Virus record (IMG/VR): IMGVR_UViG_3300027759_000005
Coordinates: 1-64,000 of that record
Strand: one strand, 5' to 3'
Source of the DNA: a virus
Length of the DNA: 64,000 nucleotides
Shown here: positions 15,091 through 27,400 of the stretch, one piece after another
Position numbering within the stretch: the stretch's first letter is position 1
Layout: each line of letters begins with the position of its first letter
Position numbers and translations under genes: made by a program
The notes under the pieces: model-generated
The model's input: the letters and a program-made list of their open reading frames with translations, nothing else
Databases searched by the model: none
What the model was told of the DNA's origin: nothing

Positions 15091-15533
15091 AAAGAATAAC
15101 AAGAAAAAAAGGACCAGTTATTTCTAAAAAGGTGGTATATGATGGTATCACCTTTGCTTCTGGTTTAGAAAAATATATGTATAAAGCTTTAAAAGAAGCT
15201 GGAATAGATTGTAGGTATGAAAGTGAGTCATTTGAACTATTACCTTCTTTTACTTTTAAAAATGATTGCATAGAAAGACAATCAAATGGTAAAGGTGATT
15301 ATATAAACAGAGGTAATAAAAAAGTTTTAAATTTAAAATACACTCCTGATTTTATTGGTGAAGATTTTATAATAGAAACTAAAGGTAGAGCTAATGATTC
15401 ATTTCCAATACGTTGGAAAATGTTTAAATACTTGATGACTTTAATGAATGACAAAAGAACATTATATAAACCTCAATCGCAAAAAGAGTGTGATATAACT
15501 ATTGAATTAATATTAAAAAAAAGAAAAACATGA
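15087..15533 (+). CDS. T7 endonuclease I-like Holliday junction resolvase
   Basis: A 148-aa PD-(D/E)XK enzyme similar in layout to T7 gp3: FASGLEKYM (E28), YTPDF (D88) and IIETKG (E97, K99). The D-x8-E-x-K spacing matches the T7 catalytic triad (D55, E65, K67) closely. It should cleave branched DNA during recombination and before packaging. It overlaps the MazG-like gene by 4 bases. Confidence 0.85.
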   Translation: MKRITRKKGPVISKKVVYDGITFASGLEKYMYKALKEAGIDCRYESESFELLPSFTFKNDCIERQSNGKGDYINRGNKKVLNLKYTPDFIGEDFIIETKGRANDSFPIRWKMFKYLMTLMNDKRTLYKPQSQKECDITIELILKKRKT

Positions 15534-15673
15534 GTGAAGAAAAAGGTTGGGAATTGGGTATAGGTTTATATCCAGGTTTTTTATTTGGTTTTAGATTATA
15601 TGAAGAACCAGAATTTAATACATATGTTCTTTATTTACCATTTATAAACATACTTTTAACATTAGATAATTAA
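15530..15673 (+). CDS. small hydrophobic protein (47 aa)
   Basis: A 47-aa protein, MSEEKGWELGIGLYPG then an aromatic-hydrophobic middle (FLFGFRLYEE) and hydrophobic end (YVLYLPFINILLTLDN). Start overlaps the resolvase stop (ATGA), and the RNR gene follows 4 bases later. It may be a small membrane-associated protein. Function unknown. Confidence 0.55.
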   Translation: MSEEKGWELGIGLYPGFLFGFRLYEEPEFNTYVLYLPFINILLTLDN

Positions 15674-15677
15674 ATAC

Positions 15678-17546
15678 ATGAGTTTAAGTTTAGATAAACA
15701 AATTTTAAGTGACATTACAGTTTATACCAAATACGCTAAATACCTTCCTAATAAAGAGAGGCGTGAAACATGGGAAGAATTAGTAACTAGAAATATGGAG
15801 ATGCATATCGCCAAATTTCCAAAAATGAAAGAATCAATTGAACAAGTTTATAAGAATTTTGTTTTTAATAAAAAGGTTTTACCTTCAATGCGAAGCCTCC
15901 AGTTTGGTGGTAAAGCTATTGAGCTTAATAATGCTCGCATTTATAACTGTGCTTTTTTACCTGTTGATAGTATTCACAGTTTTTCTGAGACTATGTTTTT
16001 ATTGCTTGGAGGTACTGGTGTCGGTTATTCGGTACAACAACATCAAATCGATAAACTTCCTGAAATCAGAAAACCAAATTACGATAGAAAGAAAAGATAT
16101 GTAGTACAAGATAGTATTATTGGTTGGGCTGATGCTATTAAAACTTTATTTAAGTCTTATACTGGAGGATTAACTTCTCATATTGAATTTGATTTATCAG
16201 ATATAAGACCTAAAGGAGCATTATTAGTTACTGCTGGAGGAAAAGCTCCTGGTCCTGAACCATTAAGATTAGCATTAGTAAAAATAGAAGCGATACTACG
16301 TGAAAAAGAAGATAGATCAAAACTTACAGATATTGAGTGCCATGACATACAATGCCATATTGCGGATGCAGTATTGGCTGGAGGTATTAGGCGTGCTGCC
16401 ATGATTTCTTTATTTGATCTTGATAGTACTGAAATGTTAAATTGTAAAGCTGGTAATTGGTGGGAGAATAATCCTCAAAGAGGTAGAGCTAATAATTCAG
16501 TTGTATTATTAAGACATAAGATTGATAAAAAGACTTTTGATAAAGTATGGGAAAGAATTGAAGCATCAGGATCTGGTGAACCTGGTATTTATTTAACAAA
16601 TGATAAAGATTGGGGAACTAATCCTTGTTGTGAGATCGCCTTAAGACCTTATCAGTTTTGTAATCTTACTGAAATTAATATGAGTGATATTGAAAGTCAA
16701 GAAGATTTTAATGCGAGAGCATCTGCTGCTTCTTTTATAGGAACATTGCAAGCATCGTATTCGGACTTTCATTACTTAAGAGATGTATGGACTAAAAACA
16801 CAGAAAAAGATGCATTACTTGGAGTATCAATGACTGGTATTGCATCAGAGTCAAATTTAAAACTAAATTATGAAGAAGCTGCACAAGTGGTTAAAGATAC
16901 AAATAATGTTATTTCTGCTGCATTGGGAATTAACAAAGCAGCGAGAACGACCGCTGTTAAACCAGCTGGGACTACTTCTCTGGTACTTGGTACTAGTAGT
17001 GGGATTCATGCTTGGCATAATGATTACTATATACGCAGGATGCGTCTTGGTAAGAACGAAGCTATTTATTCTTACTTAGCAATACATCATCCAGAATTGT
17101 TAGAAGATGAATATTTTAATCCAACATTGCAATCGGTTATTTCTGTTCCTCAGAAAGCTCCTATTGGCGCGATAACAAGACATGAGTCAACGTTAGATTT
17201 ATTAGAAAGAGTTAAATTAATATCTAAGGACTGGGTTAAACAAGGTCACAATAAAGGTAATAATACTCATAATGTTTCATGCACTGTTTCTGTTCGCGAT
17301 GATGAATGGAAAATCATAGGTGAATGGATGTGGGCAAACAAAGAATATTACAACGGTTTGTCTGTTCTACCTTATCATGGTGGAACATATAAGCAAACTC
17401 CATTTGAAGACTGTACTAAAGAAGTTTACGAAGAAATGATGTCTACTTTGAAAAATGTAGATTTATCAAGAATTGTAGAAATACAAGATAACACAAATTT
17501 TGGTGATTCAGCTGCTTGCGGTGGAGGTAATTGTGAAATAACATAG
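15678..17546 (+). CDS. nrdJ: class II (B12-dependent) ribonucleoside-triphosphate reductase
   Basis: A 622-aa monomeric class II-type reductase. Seen: LPSMRSLQFGG, ARIYNCAFLPVDS (first active-site Cys), GGTGVGYSVQ, the NPCCEIALRPYQFCNLTEIN block near 315 (radical and general-base residues), VKPAGTTSLVLGTSSGIH and the C-terminal redox pair C614/C619 (AACGGGNCE). No class I small subunit or class III activase gene is nearby, as expected for the adenosylcobalamin enzyme. It makes dNTPs for replication and ties the phage to cobalamin supply in the host. Confidence 0.92.
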   Translation: MSLSLDKQILSDITVYTKYAKYLPNKERRETWEELVTRNMEMHIAKFPKMKESIEQVYKNFVFNKKVLPSMRSLQFGGKAIELNNARIYNCAFLPVDSIHSFSETMFLLLGGTGVGYSVQQHQIDKLPEIRKPNYDRKKRYVVQDSIIGWADAIKTLFKSYTGGLTSHIEFDLSDIRPKGALLVTAGGKAPGPEPLRLALVKIEAILREKEDRSKLTDIECHDIQCHIADAVLAGGIRRAAMISLFDLDSTEMLNCKAGNWWENNPQRGRANNSVVLLRHKIDKKTFDKVWERIEASGSGEPGIYLTNDKDWGTNPCCEIALRPYQFCNLTEINMSDIESQEDFNARASAASFIGTLQASYSDFHYLRDVWTKNTEKDALLGVSMTGIASESNLKLNYEEAAQVVKDTNNVISAALGINKAARTTAVKPAGTTSLVLGTSSGIHAWHNDYYIRRMRLGKNEAIYSYLAIHHPELLEDEYFNPTLQSVISVPQKAPIGAITRHESTLDLLERVKLISKDWVKQGHNKGNNTHNVSCTVSVRDDEWKIIGEWMWANKEYYNGLSVLPYHGGTYKQTPFEDCTKEVYEEMMSTLKNVDLSRIVEIQDNTNFGDSAACGGGNCEIT

Positions 17547-17548
17547 TT

Positions 17549-18112
17549 ATGATATATATTAAAGACGATTTCCTAAGTCAAGATTTAATAGATACATTAA
17601 ATGATGACAAAAACGTTTTTCAGAAAGTTGATACACCCAGAAAATCTTTCTGGGTTAAACTTCCTTCTGATGATCTTTTAAATCTAATATGTGATAAAAT
17701 ATCTAATTTAGAGAATTGTTATATAAATCCAGTATTTGCTTTTATTAGAGAAGCTAAAGAAGGTCAAGATAATGATTGGAGAATTCATAACGATGCTATT
17801 ATAGAAGGTCAACAACCTGACAGAGCCGCGGTATTATATATATCAGAAGATAAACATGAAGGTTTAAATGGAACTGCTTTTTGGGAACATAAATTATATG
17901 GAGATAAATTTAAAGACATATCGCCTGAAAAATATAATAAACTTTTAAATGAAGATGCGAATGATTTAGATAAATGGATTTTAAAATCTATAATAGGTCA
18001 CAAACAAAATAGATTAATATCTTACCCATGTAATTACTTCCACAGTAAATACCCAAATGAATTTGTAGATAGTAGAATTGTATTTGTAATATTTTATAAA
18101 ATAGAAAAATGA
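17549..18112 (+). CDS. 2OG-Fe(II) oxygenase (prolyl hydroxylase-like)
   Basis: A 187-aa protein with the double-stranded beta-helix metal triad: RIHNDA gives H80xD82, YFHSKYP gives distal H165, and DSRIVFVIF gives R176 for 2-oxoglutarate. Such phage oxygenases resemble prolyl-4-hydroxylases; targets may be protein, or in other branches nucleic acid. Because a predicted cytosine-modifying enzyme lies upstream in the same operon, oxidation of a modified base cannot be excluded, but the sequence resembles P4H more than TET/JBP. Confidence 0.8.
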   Translation: MIYIKDDFLSQDLIDTLNDDKNVFQKVDTPRKSFWVKLPSDDLLNLICDKISNLENCYINPVFAFIREAKEGQDNDWRIHNDAIIEGQQPDRAAVLYISEDKHEGLNGTAFWEHKLYGDKFKDISPEKYNKLLNEDANDLDKWILKSIIGHKQNRLISYPCNYFHSKYPNEFVDSRIVFVIFYKIEK

Positions 18113-18318
18113 AAGAACAAAGTTTAATTGAAATGAAAAATAAAGTAGAAGCTTTAACAAGAGTTCTACAACATGTAATGAATGAACAGCAGCATTTAAC
18201 TACTTTAGCAGCTGGTACATTAGAAACAATAAAGTTAATGCCTGGTTATGATGATGCTATCAAAGCGATGACCGATAAGGCTAAAGAAGAACTTGAAGCA
18301 AAAAAAGTAGAAGAATAG
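18109..18318 (+). CDS. small helical hypothetical protein (69 aa)
   Basis: A 69-aa helical protein (MKNKVEALTRVLQHVMNEQQHL..., AKEELEAKKVEE), probably coiled-coil in its first half. It is the last + strand gene before the convergent terminator, and its start overlaps the oxygenase stop by 4 bases. Role unknown. Confidence 0.6.
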   Translation: MKEQSLIEMKNKVEALTRVLQHVMNEQQHLTTLAAGTLETIKLMPGYDDAIKAMTDKAKEELEAKKVEE

Positions 18319-18341
18319 AATATTAATTTAATGAAATAAGA

Positions 18342-18372
18342 AAAGGGGATACACTTAATTGTGATCCCCTTT
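18342..18372. terminator. bidirectional terminator between the convergent arms
   Basis: AAAGGGGAT (18342-18350) pairs perfectly with ATCCCCTTT (18364-18372), with inner CAC/GTG pairs and a short loop. T-rich sequence follows on the + strand and A-rich sequence (a U-run in RNA) on the - strand. It lies between the last early gene and the end of the late operon and can stop both. Confidence 0.85.
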
Positions 18373-18421
18373 CTTTGTATAGGAACGTTGAGTATGGTGC
18401 TCATTTTATTGTGTTCCTGTT

Positions 18422-21400
18422 TTATGGCATTTTAAGTTCATTAGTTTTTAATTCACTTGTTTTAAGTTCTGGTATTTTTAAACTTCCAGAAGAACTCATT
18501 TCTACATTTTTGTTTTTACCTAATCCTAAATTCCATTCGTTAAAACCCATAAAGAAAGCTAATCTCTCCCATGCTTCAAAGTCTGAATTTAAAGCATTAC
18601 TTAAATTTTGCGTTTTAACATACAATCTATCTACAGGTAAATTAGTAGATGCTGATGTTAAAGAAGTTAGAGCTTCCAATGCATACACATTATCTGGACT
18701 AAAACCTTTATATAATATCTCATCTTTATTATATTCTACAGCTTTATAAGATTTAGCTAAAGCTCTAGCTTTGATACCTATAGATGGTGATAAATTAGCG
18801 GCTTCTAATAATACATCTCCCCATCCTTTTGGATCACCACTTTTTTCGTACCATTTAACTATAATATTCTTAACAGTAGCAAGAATAGCTCCTTGTAAAC
18901 CAGAACCTCTAAGAAGTGTATCCATAGTTCCACTTAGAGCTCTAACTTTGGCAGAATCAAATCTAGCTTTTTTCTGTTCATCTTCATCATCCCAAAGTAA
19001 AGAGAATAAAGCATTTTGCATAAAGTTAAACATTATGTTTTGAACTGCTCCGTAATATAATATTTTAGCTATATTGTTTGGTACACTGCCTCTTCCTTTT
19101 ATTAAATCAATTGCTGATCTTTTTATCAATCTAGAATACTGTAAAGGTGTATTTTGAAAAGCTAATATAAGTCTTCCTTTAACACTTGCTTGATTCATTG
19201 ATATTTTAGAAACATCCGCAGACTGTTGAGAAGATTCAGAAACTTGATAAAAATCTCGCATCGTAGCTTTTTTAGCTTCATCTTCTGTCATTCCAGATTT
19301 AAGGTACGTGTTTATTCTATTTCTATAAAAACCAGCGCCACCTAAAGCAATTGCAAAACTATCTGCTAATCTAGTTGGAGCATAACCTTGTTTTAATATC
19401 CAATAATTAACAGCTTTGAATTTATCTAGAATACTTTTATTTCTAGGATCATTCATTAATTGTGCTAATTCAGCTTCAGCAACATCATTCATTAAACCAG
19501 ATCTTCTATCTCTAAGATAATCTGAATTCCATATAGTAAAAAAGTCTTTAGTGTACTGAGGTACATTTAATAACGCTGCTCCTGCTTTTAATATATTATT
19601 ATCAGAAGTGTTTATAAAGTTAATAGCACCTAAAGTTTGAAGTAAAGCAGAACGCATATTAGCAAACATTGTTACTGCTGTTGCTCCGTTTAACCAATTT
19701 AATAAATTATCATTTGCTCCATCAACTCTATTACTACCAGTCTTCATTCTATCAAGAGTGTTTCTTAAAGCCGTAGCATATTTTCTACCATATACAGCTT
19801 CAATTTTACTCATGTTATCTTTAGAGAAAGCTTTTTCAACATTTTTTGTCCAATGTTCTAAATATTTAGCTCTATTTGATTTTGATATAATATCGTTAAT
19901 ATCTCCAACTACAGAACCAAATCCCCAATTATGACCAGGTTTAGTCCAACCATTAGCTTGTTTAGAAAGTAAAGAAACGTCATCAGCAAATTTCCTTAAT
20001 TTAGGATCTGTTCTTACTTTTTCAACTAAGTTAAATATATCTTTTTTATCTAAACCGGGTATTTCATAACCAGCTTTTTTCCATAAATAAACTCTAACTG
20101 CTTGATCATATAAATAACCACCGTAACCACAATCTTGTTTAAGTATTTTACTTACACCTTTATGTTTCTTGTTTATTAAATCTGTCCAATCCTTGTACAT
20201 TGTTTGCCTTGCTTTCATCAGATTAAGCATTGCATCACTATAAGGTTTTAACAAAGTGTTTCTAAGAAACTCAAGTTGTTCTTCACCTCTAATGCCAGAC
20301 GCTGAAGCAAGTGTGTATAGCAATCCTTCGAAGTCTTCGTCTTCAGGTGGTAGATAAATTTTATGTCTACCAACGTTTTTACCTAAATTTTTAGCAGTTT
20401 CAGGAGAGAACTTTTCTTCTGATTTTACACCTTTATTTTCTTCTATAATATCATTGATTGTTTTCTCAATATTATTATTCATTTCAACTATTTCTTGATA
20501 TTTTTTAGATTTATAATCAAGAGCGTCTAATACCTGTTTTGTTAAAGGTCTATTAGCATTTTTCTTAACTGTAAACTCAAAGTCGTTATAACCTTCCGCT
20601 ACCTTTTGAATTATAAAATAAGCAGTAGATTTGTCTGACATTTTAGATCTACTTGGTACTTTAAAAGTTACTTTAGTTCCATCGGCTATTTTAGCGTTTT
20701 TAATAGCATTATCAATGTCTCTTGCTACAACCCATTGTTCTGTGAATGGAAGACCTTCTAAGAAATTAGATAATTTACCATTTTCTTCTTCTGCTAAACT
20801 AAATTTTATAGGTTCCGCAGGTTTAGATTTTAATTTCTTTGTAGCAAACTCGCCAGTATTGTGATCTTCATACGTGTAATAAACTACTTCTGCTAATTTG
20901 AATACTTCGCTTTCTTTTATCGTATCTTCTACATCTTCATCATATTCACCTCTATCTATTATATCTAATTTTTTTACTTTCTTTAAATAAGAAAACCAAA
21001 GATTGTCAAATCCAGTCATTTCCATATTTAAGTTTTCTAACTCTTTTAAACCTGTGACTTCTATGTTTCCTCCTGAAATAGATTCTATATTTTCAGTTGA
21101 TAAAGTTTTTAACTTTGAAGGTAATTTAATTGCATTAGTTACTACACCTGCAATAGAAACTGTATTTGCATTTTGCAGATTTGATAATACAATTTCTTCT
21201 GTTTCTTGGTCGTTAAAATATAATTCTAAATTTCTACCAGAAATATCAACAGGTTCATAAAAAATATTAGTACCAGCTTCTGTGTCAACTGGATCACTAT
21301 CATAGAAATCTAAAGAAATATTATAATCTATTTTTGATGGTAGATTTAAGAAATCTCCTTGATTTGTTTTAAACTCAATATTAAGGTTTTTAGCGTTTTC

Positions 21401-24400
21401 TAGTTTTTTGGCTTCAAAACTAAGTAATCCCCTAATCGTTAAATTATATGCTTTTGTTAATTCGTTTAATTTAATATCTTCATAAGGATCACTAACAGTT
21501 TCTAAAAATTCCAGATCAGAATTTGGATTAAAACCTAATTGAATATTCACGTCAGAAGTAAATTCAGTCAATTGATTTAAAACATCTAAATCAAAATCAC
21601 TTAAAACTTCACTTATTCCATCTTCATTAATATTAAATCCGTTTTTATAAATTTCTAGTGGATCAGCGCCTGAAGCTCGTTGTTTTTCCATTAACACTCT
21701 TCTTAATTGACGACTAGCATATTTTGATTTTATATATATATCATTTTCAAAATGTATATTTATATCTTTTGATAAAATAAACCCTTTTAATATGTCTTCA
21801 TCGTTAATTTTTCTTATATCTTCTTCTGTATTTCTATATAATATTTTAGCTGTCTCTAATTGATTTAAAACTAAATCTTTATTACTAGAAGGTAGTTCAT
21901 TTGCAGCAAATTCTATTTTATTAAAATCTTGTTTCCACAAATTTTGATTATCTCTAGTACCAGCCATTTCAACAATGTTCTTATCATTATATCTTACTGC
22001 TAATACCGGTATTTTACTATTTTTATTTGCTATTATATAGAAATCACCATCAGATAATTGACTAGCCGCCATTTGCATAGAAGCACCAGTACACCAACTA
22101 GAACCTTTATATCCAGATTTTACACTGTAAGACGCTAATTTATTAAGTGTTTTAATTTCTTTTTCGTCTGTACCTCTATTGAACTTATATAAACTATTAT
22201 CTTCATCTACGTCTTGAATAAAATTACTATCAAAACTAATTGGCTTTTCATTCATTTTTTTAGCCAAATACAAAGCTCCAATTCCTACACTTTTATTATT
22301 TGAATAGTTTTTCCATATTTCTTTTAAAGTGTCAAGATCAGTATAATCTTGTATTGGTTGTATAGTTGTTTTGTATTCTGATTTTTTTATAGACTTCCTA
22401 GTTATGTTTTCGTTTCCATCTGGATAATATCTATTACTAAGAACATCTTTTAAAAATAAATATTTAAAAAACAAACTATAATCATGTGAATCAAATTCAT
22501 TTGTAGTATCAGCTAATTGTTGTAAAGCTTTCTCTTGTTGAAGTTGTATTTTCTCTAATTCCTTTTGTCTAAACTTTTCATCGTTTTTCATTTTAGTCCA
22601 ATAAGGAAGATGAACTTCTTCTTCTGGAATGTTTATAGATCTATTTAACATAGTATCTATATAACCTTCTTTATACTCTTTAATTACCCATTCATTTTCA
22701 CTGTAATCATCATATAAAGAATCAAACAAGTCAGAATATCTTTTTTCAATCTCTTTGTTTAATTCACTAGCAGATTTTAAAGTATGAAGTTTTTTAGTAT
22801 TTACATCATCATCTTGAATATCAGATTGTTGTAAAGCTTTTATTATCCAACCTTCATAGTCTTCAAGTTCGTCAGTGTTTATTCTAGATAAAAAATCTTT
22901 AAACTTACTTTGTGGTTCAGGTGCTGGTTCTTCTATTTCAGCAAGACTAAACTTTATAAAGTCAGAAGGATTACTAAATAACTCTTCGTATTTTGAAGAA
23001 TACATAGGATTATCTCCTATCATGTTCGAAGGATTAGCAGTAATATAATCTGGTTTTGGTCTAACAGGAATTTCTTCAACTAAACTAAACTTAACTATAT
23101 CACTCTTACCTTTAGCCATATCATTAAGAACTTTTGCTCTAATAATATCATCTTTAAGTTCGTTATATAAGTTTACATTTCTTTCAGCTACTCTTTCTAA
23201 AAAGTCTGGTTGTCTTAATAATCTTCTAGCTTCTTGTAAAACCATTACATCACCAAAAAGTTCCATCAAAGCGGTTCTTCTATCAAAATAAGTTGTTGGT
23301 CTTAACTTACCACCATCTTTCTCACTAACTTCAGGTTCTTCTAATTGTTTTAGTTCTTCAGCAGCATTTTCACCACCGTATATTTTTATAATACGAGTAG
23401 CATCGTCAACACCATAAAAAGACTGTAAGAATTTTACTCTTGATATATCTTTTATTTTTCTAAAATCACCTTTTTCATCTTGTTCTTTAAGTCTAGGAGG
23501 TAATTTTTTAGAAGCATAACTAGATTCTCCAGTAATAGGATCTACAGGGTGATTAATCACATCATATAATAATTTCCATTTATCATACATGAAAGATTCT
23601 ATTTCTGGTCCATTTTTAAAAGTCATTCTTCTAGCCATTGTTTTTGACAATGTAGATAATCTCTCTTTAAAATTTCTATATTCTAATGTTTCTATATTTG
23701 GAGATCGTAATATCTCACGTCCAACCTCATCAGAAATGATTTTAGCAGGCGTATCTGGCATAGAAAGAGCTTCAAAGGTGTTTACCATCATTCCGGTTGA
23801 AAGATCATAAGATTTGAAAGATTTCAAAGCTTTTAATTCTTCCTTTTCTTCAAACGTTAAGTCTTTTTTTGCTTGTAATTGTAAACCTCTATCTAGATCT
23901 CTTATTTGTCTATTAAGATCTGCTATTTTAACTGGATCGGTTTCTGTTTTAAGTTTTCTATTAGCGGCTACTGTTGGATCAGATGCTTCTGTAACGAAGA
24001 ATCCTCCAAAAGGAACTGTCTCTATATCTATTTGTTTACCGTCTTCATCCACAAATTTAAAAGTTGGATCACTAAGTAATACTGCTAATCCTCTTTGTTC
24101 GTCCGCAAAGTCTTGTTCAGCATCAAATACACTGTCTGAATCATCTAAAAATGTACTTTCTTCCCCTGATTCACCAGCAAAATCGTCTTGAATTCTTTTT
24201 TCTTTAAAACCTTCACCTTGAATGTCTTCTGCAAATATTTGAGATGTTACGTTACCTGTTTTAAGGGCATCTTTCATCTTATTTGCTAATTGAGAATTTA
24301 TATAAGCGTTTAAATCTGTATTTTCTTTTACAATGCCTTTTTTACCTTGATAACCTTTTTCGTCTTGAGTTTCGACTTTATCTTTAAACTCTTTACTATT

Positions 24401-27400
24401 AGGATCTAATCCTTTTGCTTCAAGTTCTTTTTTGTATTCTTCTCTCTTTTGAAAGAATTCTTTATTAAAATTACGAATAAGAGGGATCATCGCTAATTGC
24501 GTTTCGCTAACAAAGTCCATTTCGCTAAAGTCTGGTAAATTTGCATAACCAAGTCCTTTTGCTTTACCTTTTATTATATAGTCGTATTCATTTAATATAT
24601 CGTACATTACTCTATTAATAACTGGATTTTCATCTTTGGAATTACTTCCAGTACTCCAAGCTTCTTTATTGTATGTTTTATTTACGTCTCTTTTAATATC
24701 TTCTGAAGATTTTCTTTCGCTCAAAGAAAATTTAGCCACTGTAGTAAAGTTAGATCCTTCTTTTGGTTTACTAACTTCTTTAGTCTCTTTATTTTCTTTT
24801 TGTATGTTTATTTTAGCGCCTTCATTACTCATTTTAGTTAGAGCTTTACCCCAGTTACCTGTTTCAACGCTATGATTATAATCTTTTAAGAAATTATAAA
24901 CATCTCTACCAGAATTAAATTTTATATCTTTTATACCTAAATATTGTAAAACTCTTCTTATTGTGTCTCCAAGTTTAGTAAAAGTACTTTCTTCGTATTT
25001 TATATGTCCTCTTCTTAAAGCATCAGAATAAGTTGTTAAAGCTTCTTCCCACATAACACCATCTATTTTATTGAGCATGTCATTGTGTGCTGCTTTTAAC
25101 GCTGCTATTTTAGATGGATCACCATCCGCTTGTCTTAATTTTATTTCGTATGAAGCTATTTCTTTTGCTTTTAATTCTACACTTTTATCAATGTATTGCT
25201 TTAATCTTTGCATAAACATTCCAGAAACTGGACTATCTTTCGATCCTTTCTTTTGTAAAGCATCATGCATTTTCATTAACTCATTTGTTAATGCAGTACC
25301 AATTAGTTTTTGCGCTTCAGGATTATCTTTTAAAGTATTTTGCAATACTCCATGTAGAAACTCATGTTGTATAACACCAGCGTCCCTAGTTTTTGATTCA
25401 TTAACTACAATTACTTGAGATTTATCGGAGATAGAATCTGCATCTTTAGAATATTTTTTTAATGTTTTAGAATTTAACGCAAAACCAGGATTAACTAAAT
25501 AATCATTAGCATCTTTCTCTGGCATATTCAATTCATTCATCAAGTAATCTTTAGTTTCCTCTGTACTTGAGAAAGTTTTCATTTCGATTCCTTTAGCCAC
25601 TCCTTTTTTTATAGCATCAGCAATAGCTTTATTTTTAACCTTTAATTCACTTTCATATTGTATATCAACGATCTTCTGTCTTATTTCGTCTATTTTATCA
25701 TCTATTTCACCATGAAAAGCTTTATCTACAGATTTCTTTTCATTTTCTAGCTTAGTAATTTTATCTAACTCTCTCATAACAGGCATTGCTGCTTCTGGAG
25801 TTATAGTTTTACGTAGTTTATTTATGTTATCAGCATATATATCTACATCTTTCTTTAAGTTGTCTGCTTGTTCTACTGTAAAAACTTTTTGATTAACTAA
25901 ACCATCTATAATTTTAGTGAACTCTTTTTTATTTTTAGCAAGTGTACTTAACGATGTTAAATTATCTATGTTTTCATCTGGAGAATGAAAGTCAGGTAGT
26001 TTCATTTTAGATATAAGACCTGAAGATAAAAAAGATAAAATAGAGGTATTTACGAAATCATCGCCAGACATAACTTCGTTCATTATCTTTTTACCAGCTT
26101 CAAGATTTGTTATTTTATTTGCGCCAATCTCACCTACTTGCTGTATGTTTTCTTGAATAACTTCTTTACCACCTTCCTCAGCGAAACCTATCATGTTTTT
26201 AGGAGCGTTTTTAACAATATCATCTAAATATTGCATGAAACCTTTTTCACCTTGTTTAGTATATTGGTCTATAGCTTTTTTTATTATATTCTTAGGTCCA
26301 AATAAGTTCTCAGCAACTTGAGTTTGAGGGTTTATTATACCAGTAACACTATATAATACAGCTAATCTTTGAGCAGCTGAAGAAGCTAATTTAAAAGCTT
26401 CTCCATCTGTTATACCATTTTCTCTAGCTGCTTTTAAAGTTTCTTCATATCCTTGAGTATAACCTAAAGCACCTTGTGCTATCATAGAATAACCTTCTGC
26501 TCTTTGCAGTGGTATCATCTTTAAAGCATTTGATGTATCATTTAAAAAAGAACTAAATTTTGTGGCTCTTTGAGCTCCACTTAATGCTAATCTTGTTTCT
26601 GTAGCTATTGCTCCAAATTGACCAACGCCACGTGTTAAAGCGGCTTGAATGATCATATCACCCATTACATTAGCAGTTTGAGTCGCCGCACCTTGACCGC
26701 TAAAAGCCCAATCTGACGGTGCATATTTAGAGTCACTTAATATTTTTTCATAAGTGCTTTTACCTAATAAATCCGTAACTCTTATCTTAGCATCTTTATC
26801 ATATACTTGACCTCTAGAATCAACTATATAATCGGTACCATTGTATTTTACTAATTTACCTGAAGCATAGGCAAAACCTCTATTGTCTGGTCTAGATAAT
26901 TGAGTTTGTTCTGCGTTTAATCTTATGCCTTCAGCAACATCAGTCATTCCTAATTTTTCATAAACTACTGGACTTACTTGATCCAATCTGTCTATCATAC
27001 CATACCAACCAGCTCTACCAATTTTACCAGGTGTGTCCCAAGACCAAAAATCAGAAGAACCTTTCTTAGATTCTTCATATAATTTAGCATTCTCGGCATC
27101 TCTATCTTTTAATTTTTGAGCAACACTTGGAAAATTATTTTCAATGTATTTTGCTGTTTTATTTTGATCAAATAAAGATCTATTTATTATTTGTTTTTCT
27201 TTTATATTACCAGATACTAATTCTATCTCTTGATTTAAGTCTTGTTTGGTATAATCACGTCTTTGCATGTTATCCATGTACAAGTTTAACATACGTTTTT
27301 TAGCTAGTTCATCTGCTAACTTATAATCGTAACCGGTCATAAAGTTAGATCCTTGTCCACTAAATAAACCTCTTTCTTTCTTGTCTAAATAATCTTGCTT

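Noticed and set aside
15838-16104. 88-aa + strand frame inside the reductase gene
   Set aside because: It lies in another frame of a well-supported enzyme and encodes hydrophobic low-quality sequence with no motif.
23814-24191. 125-aa + strand frame opposite the giant gene
   Set aside because: Ser/Leu-rich antisense reading of a biased coding strand; the - strand frame is continuous for 3215 codons.
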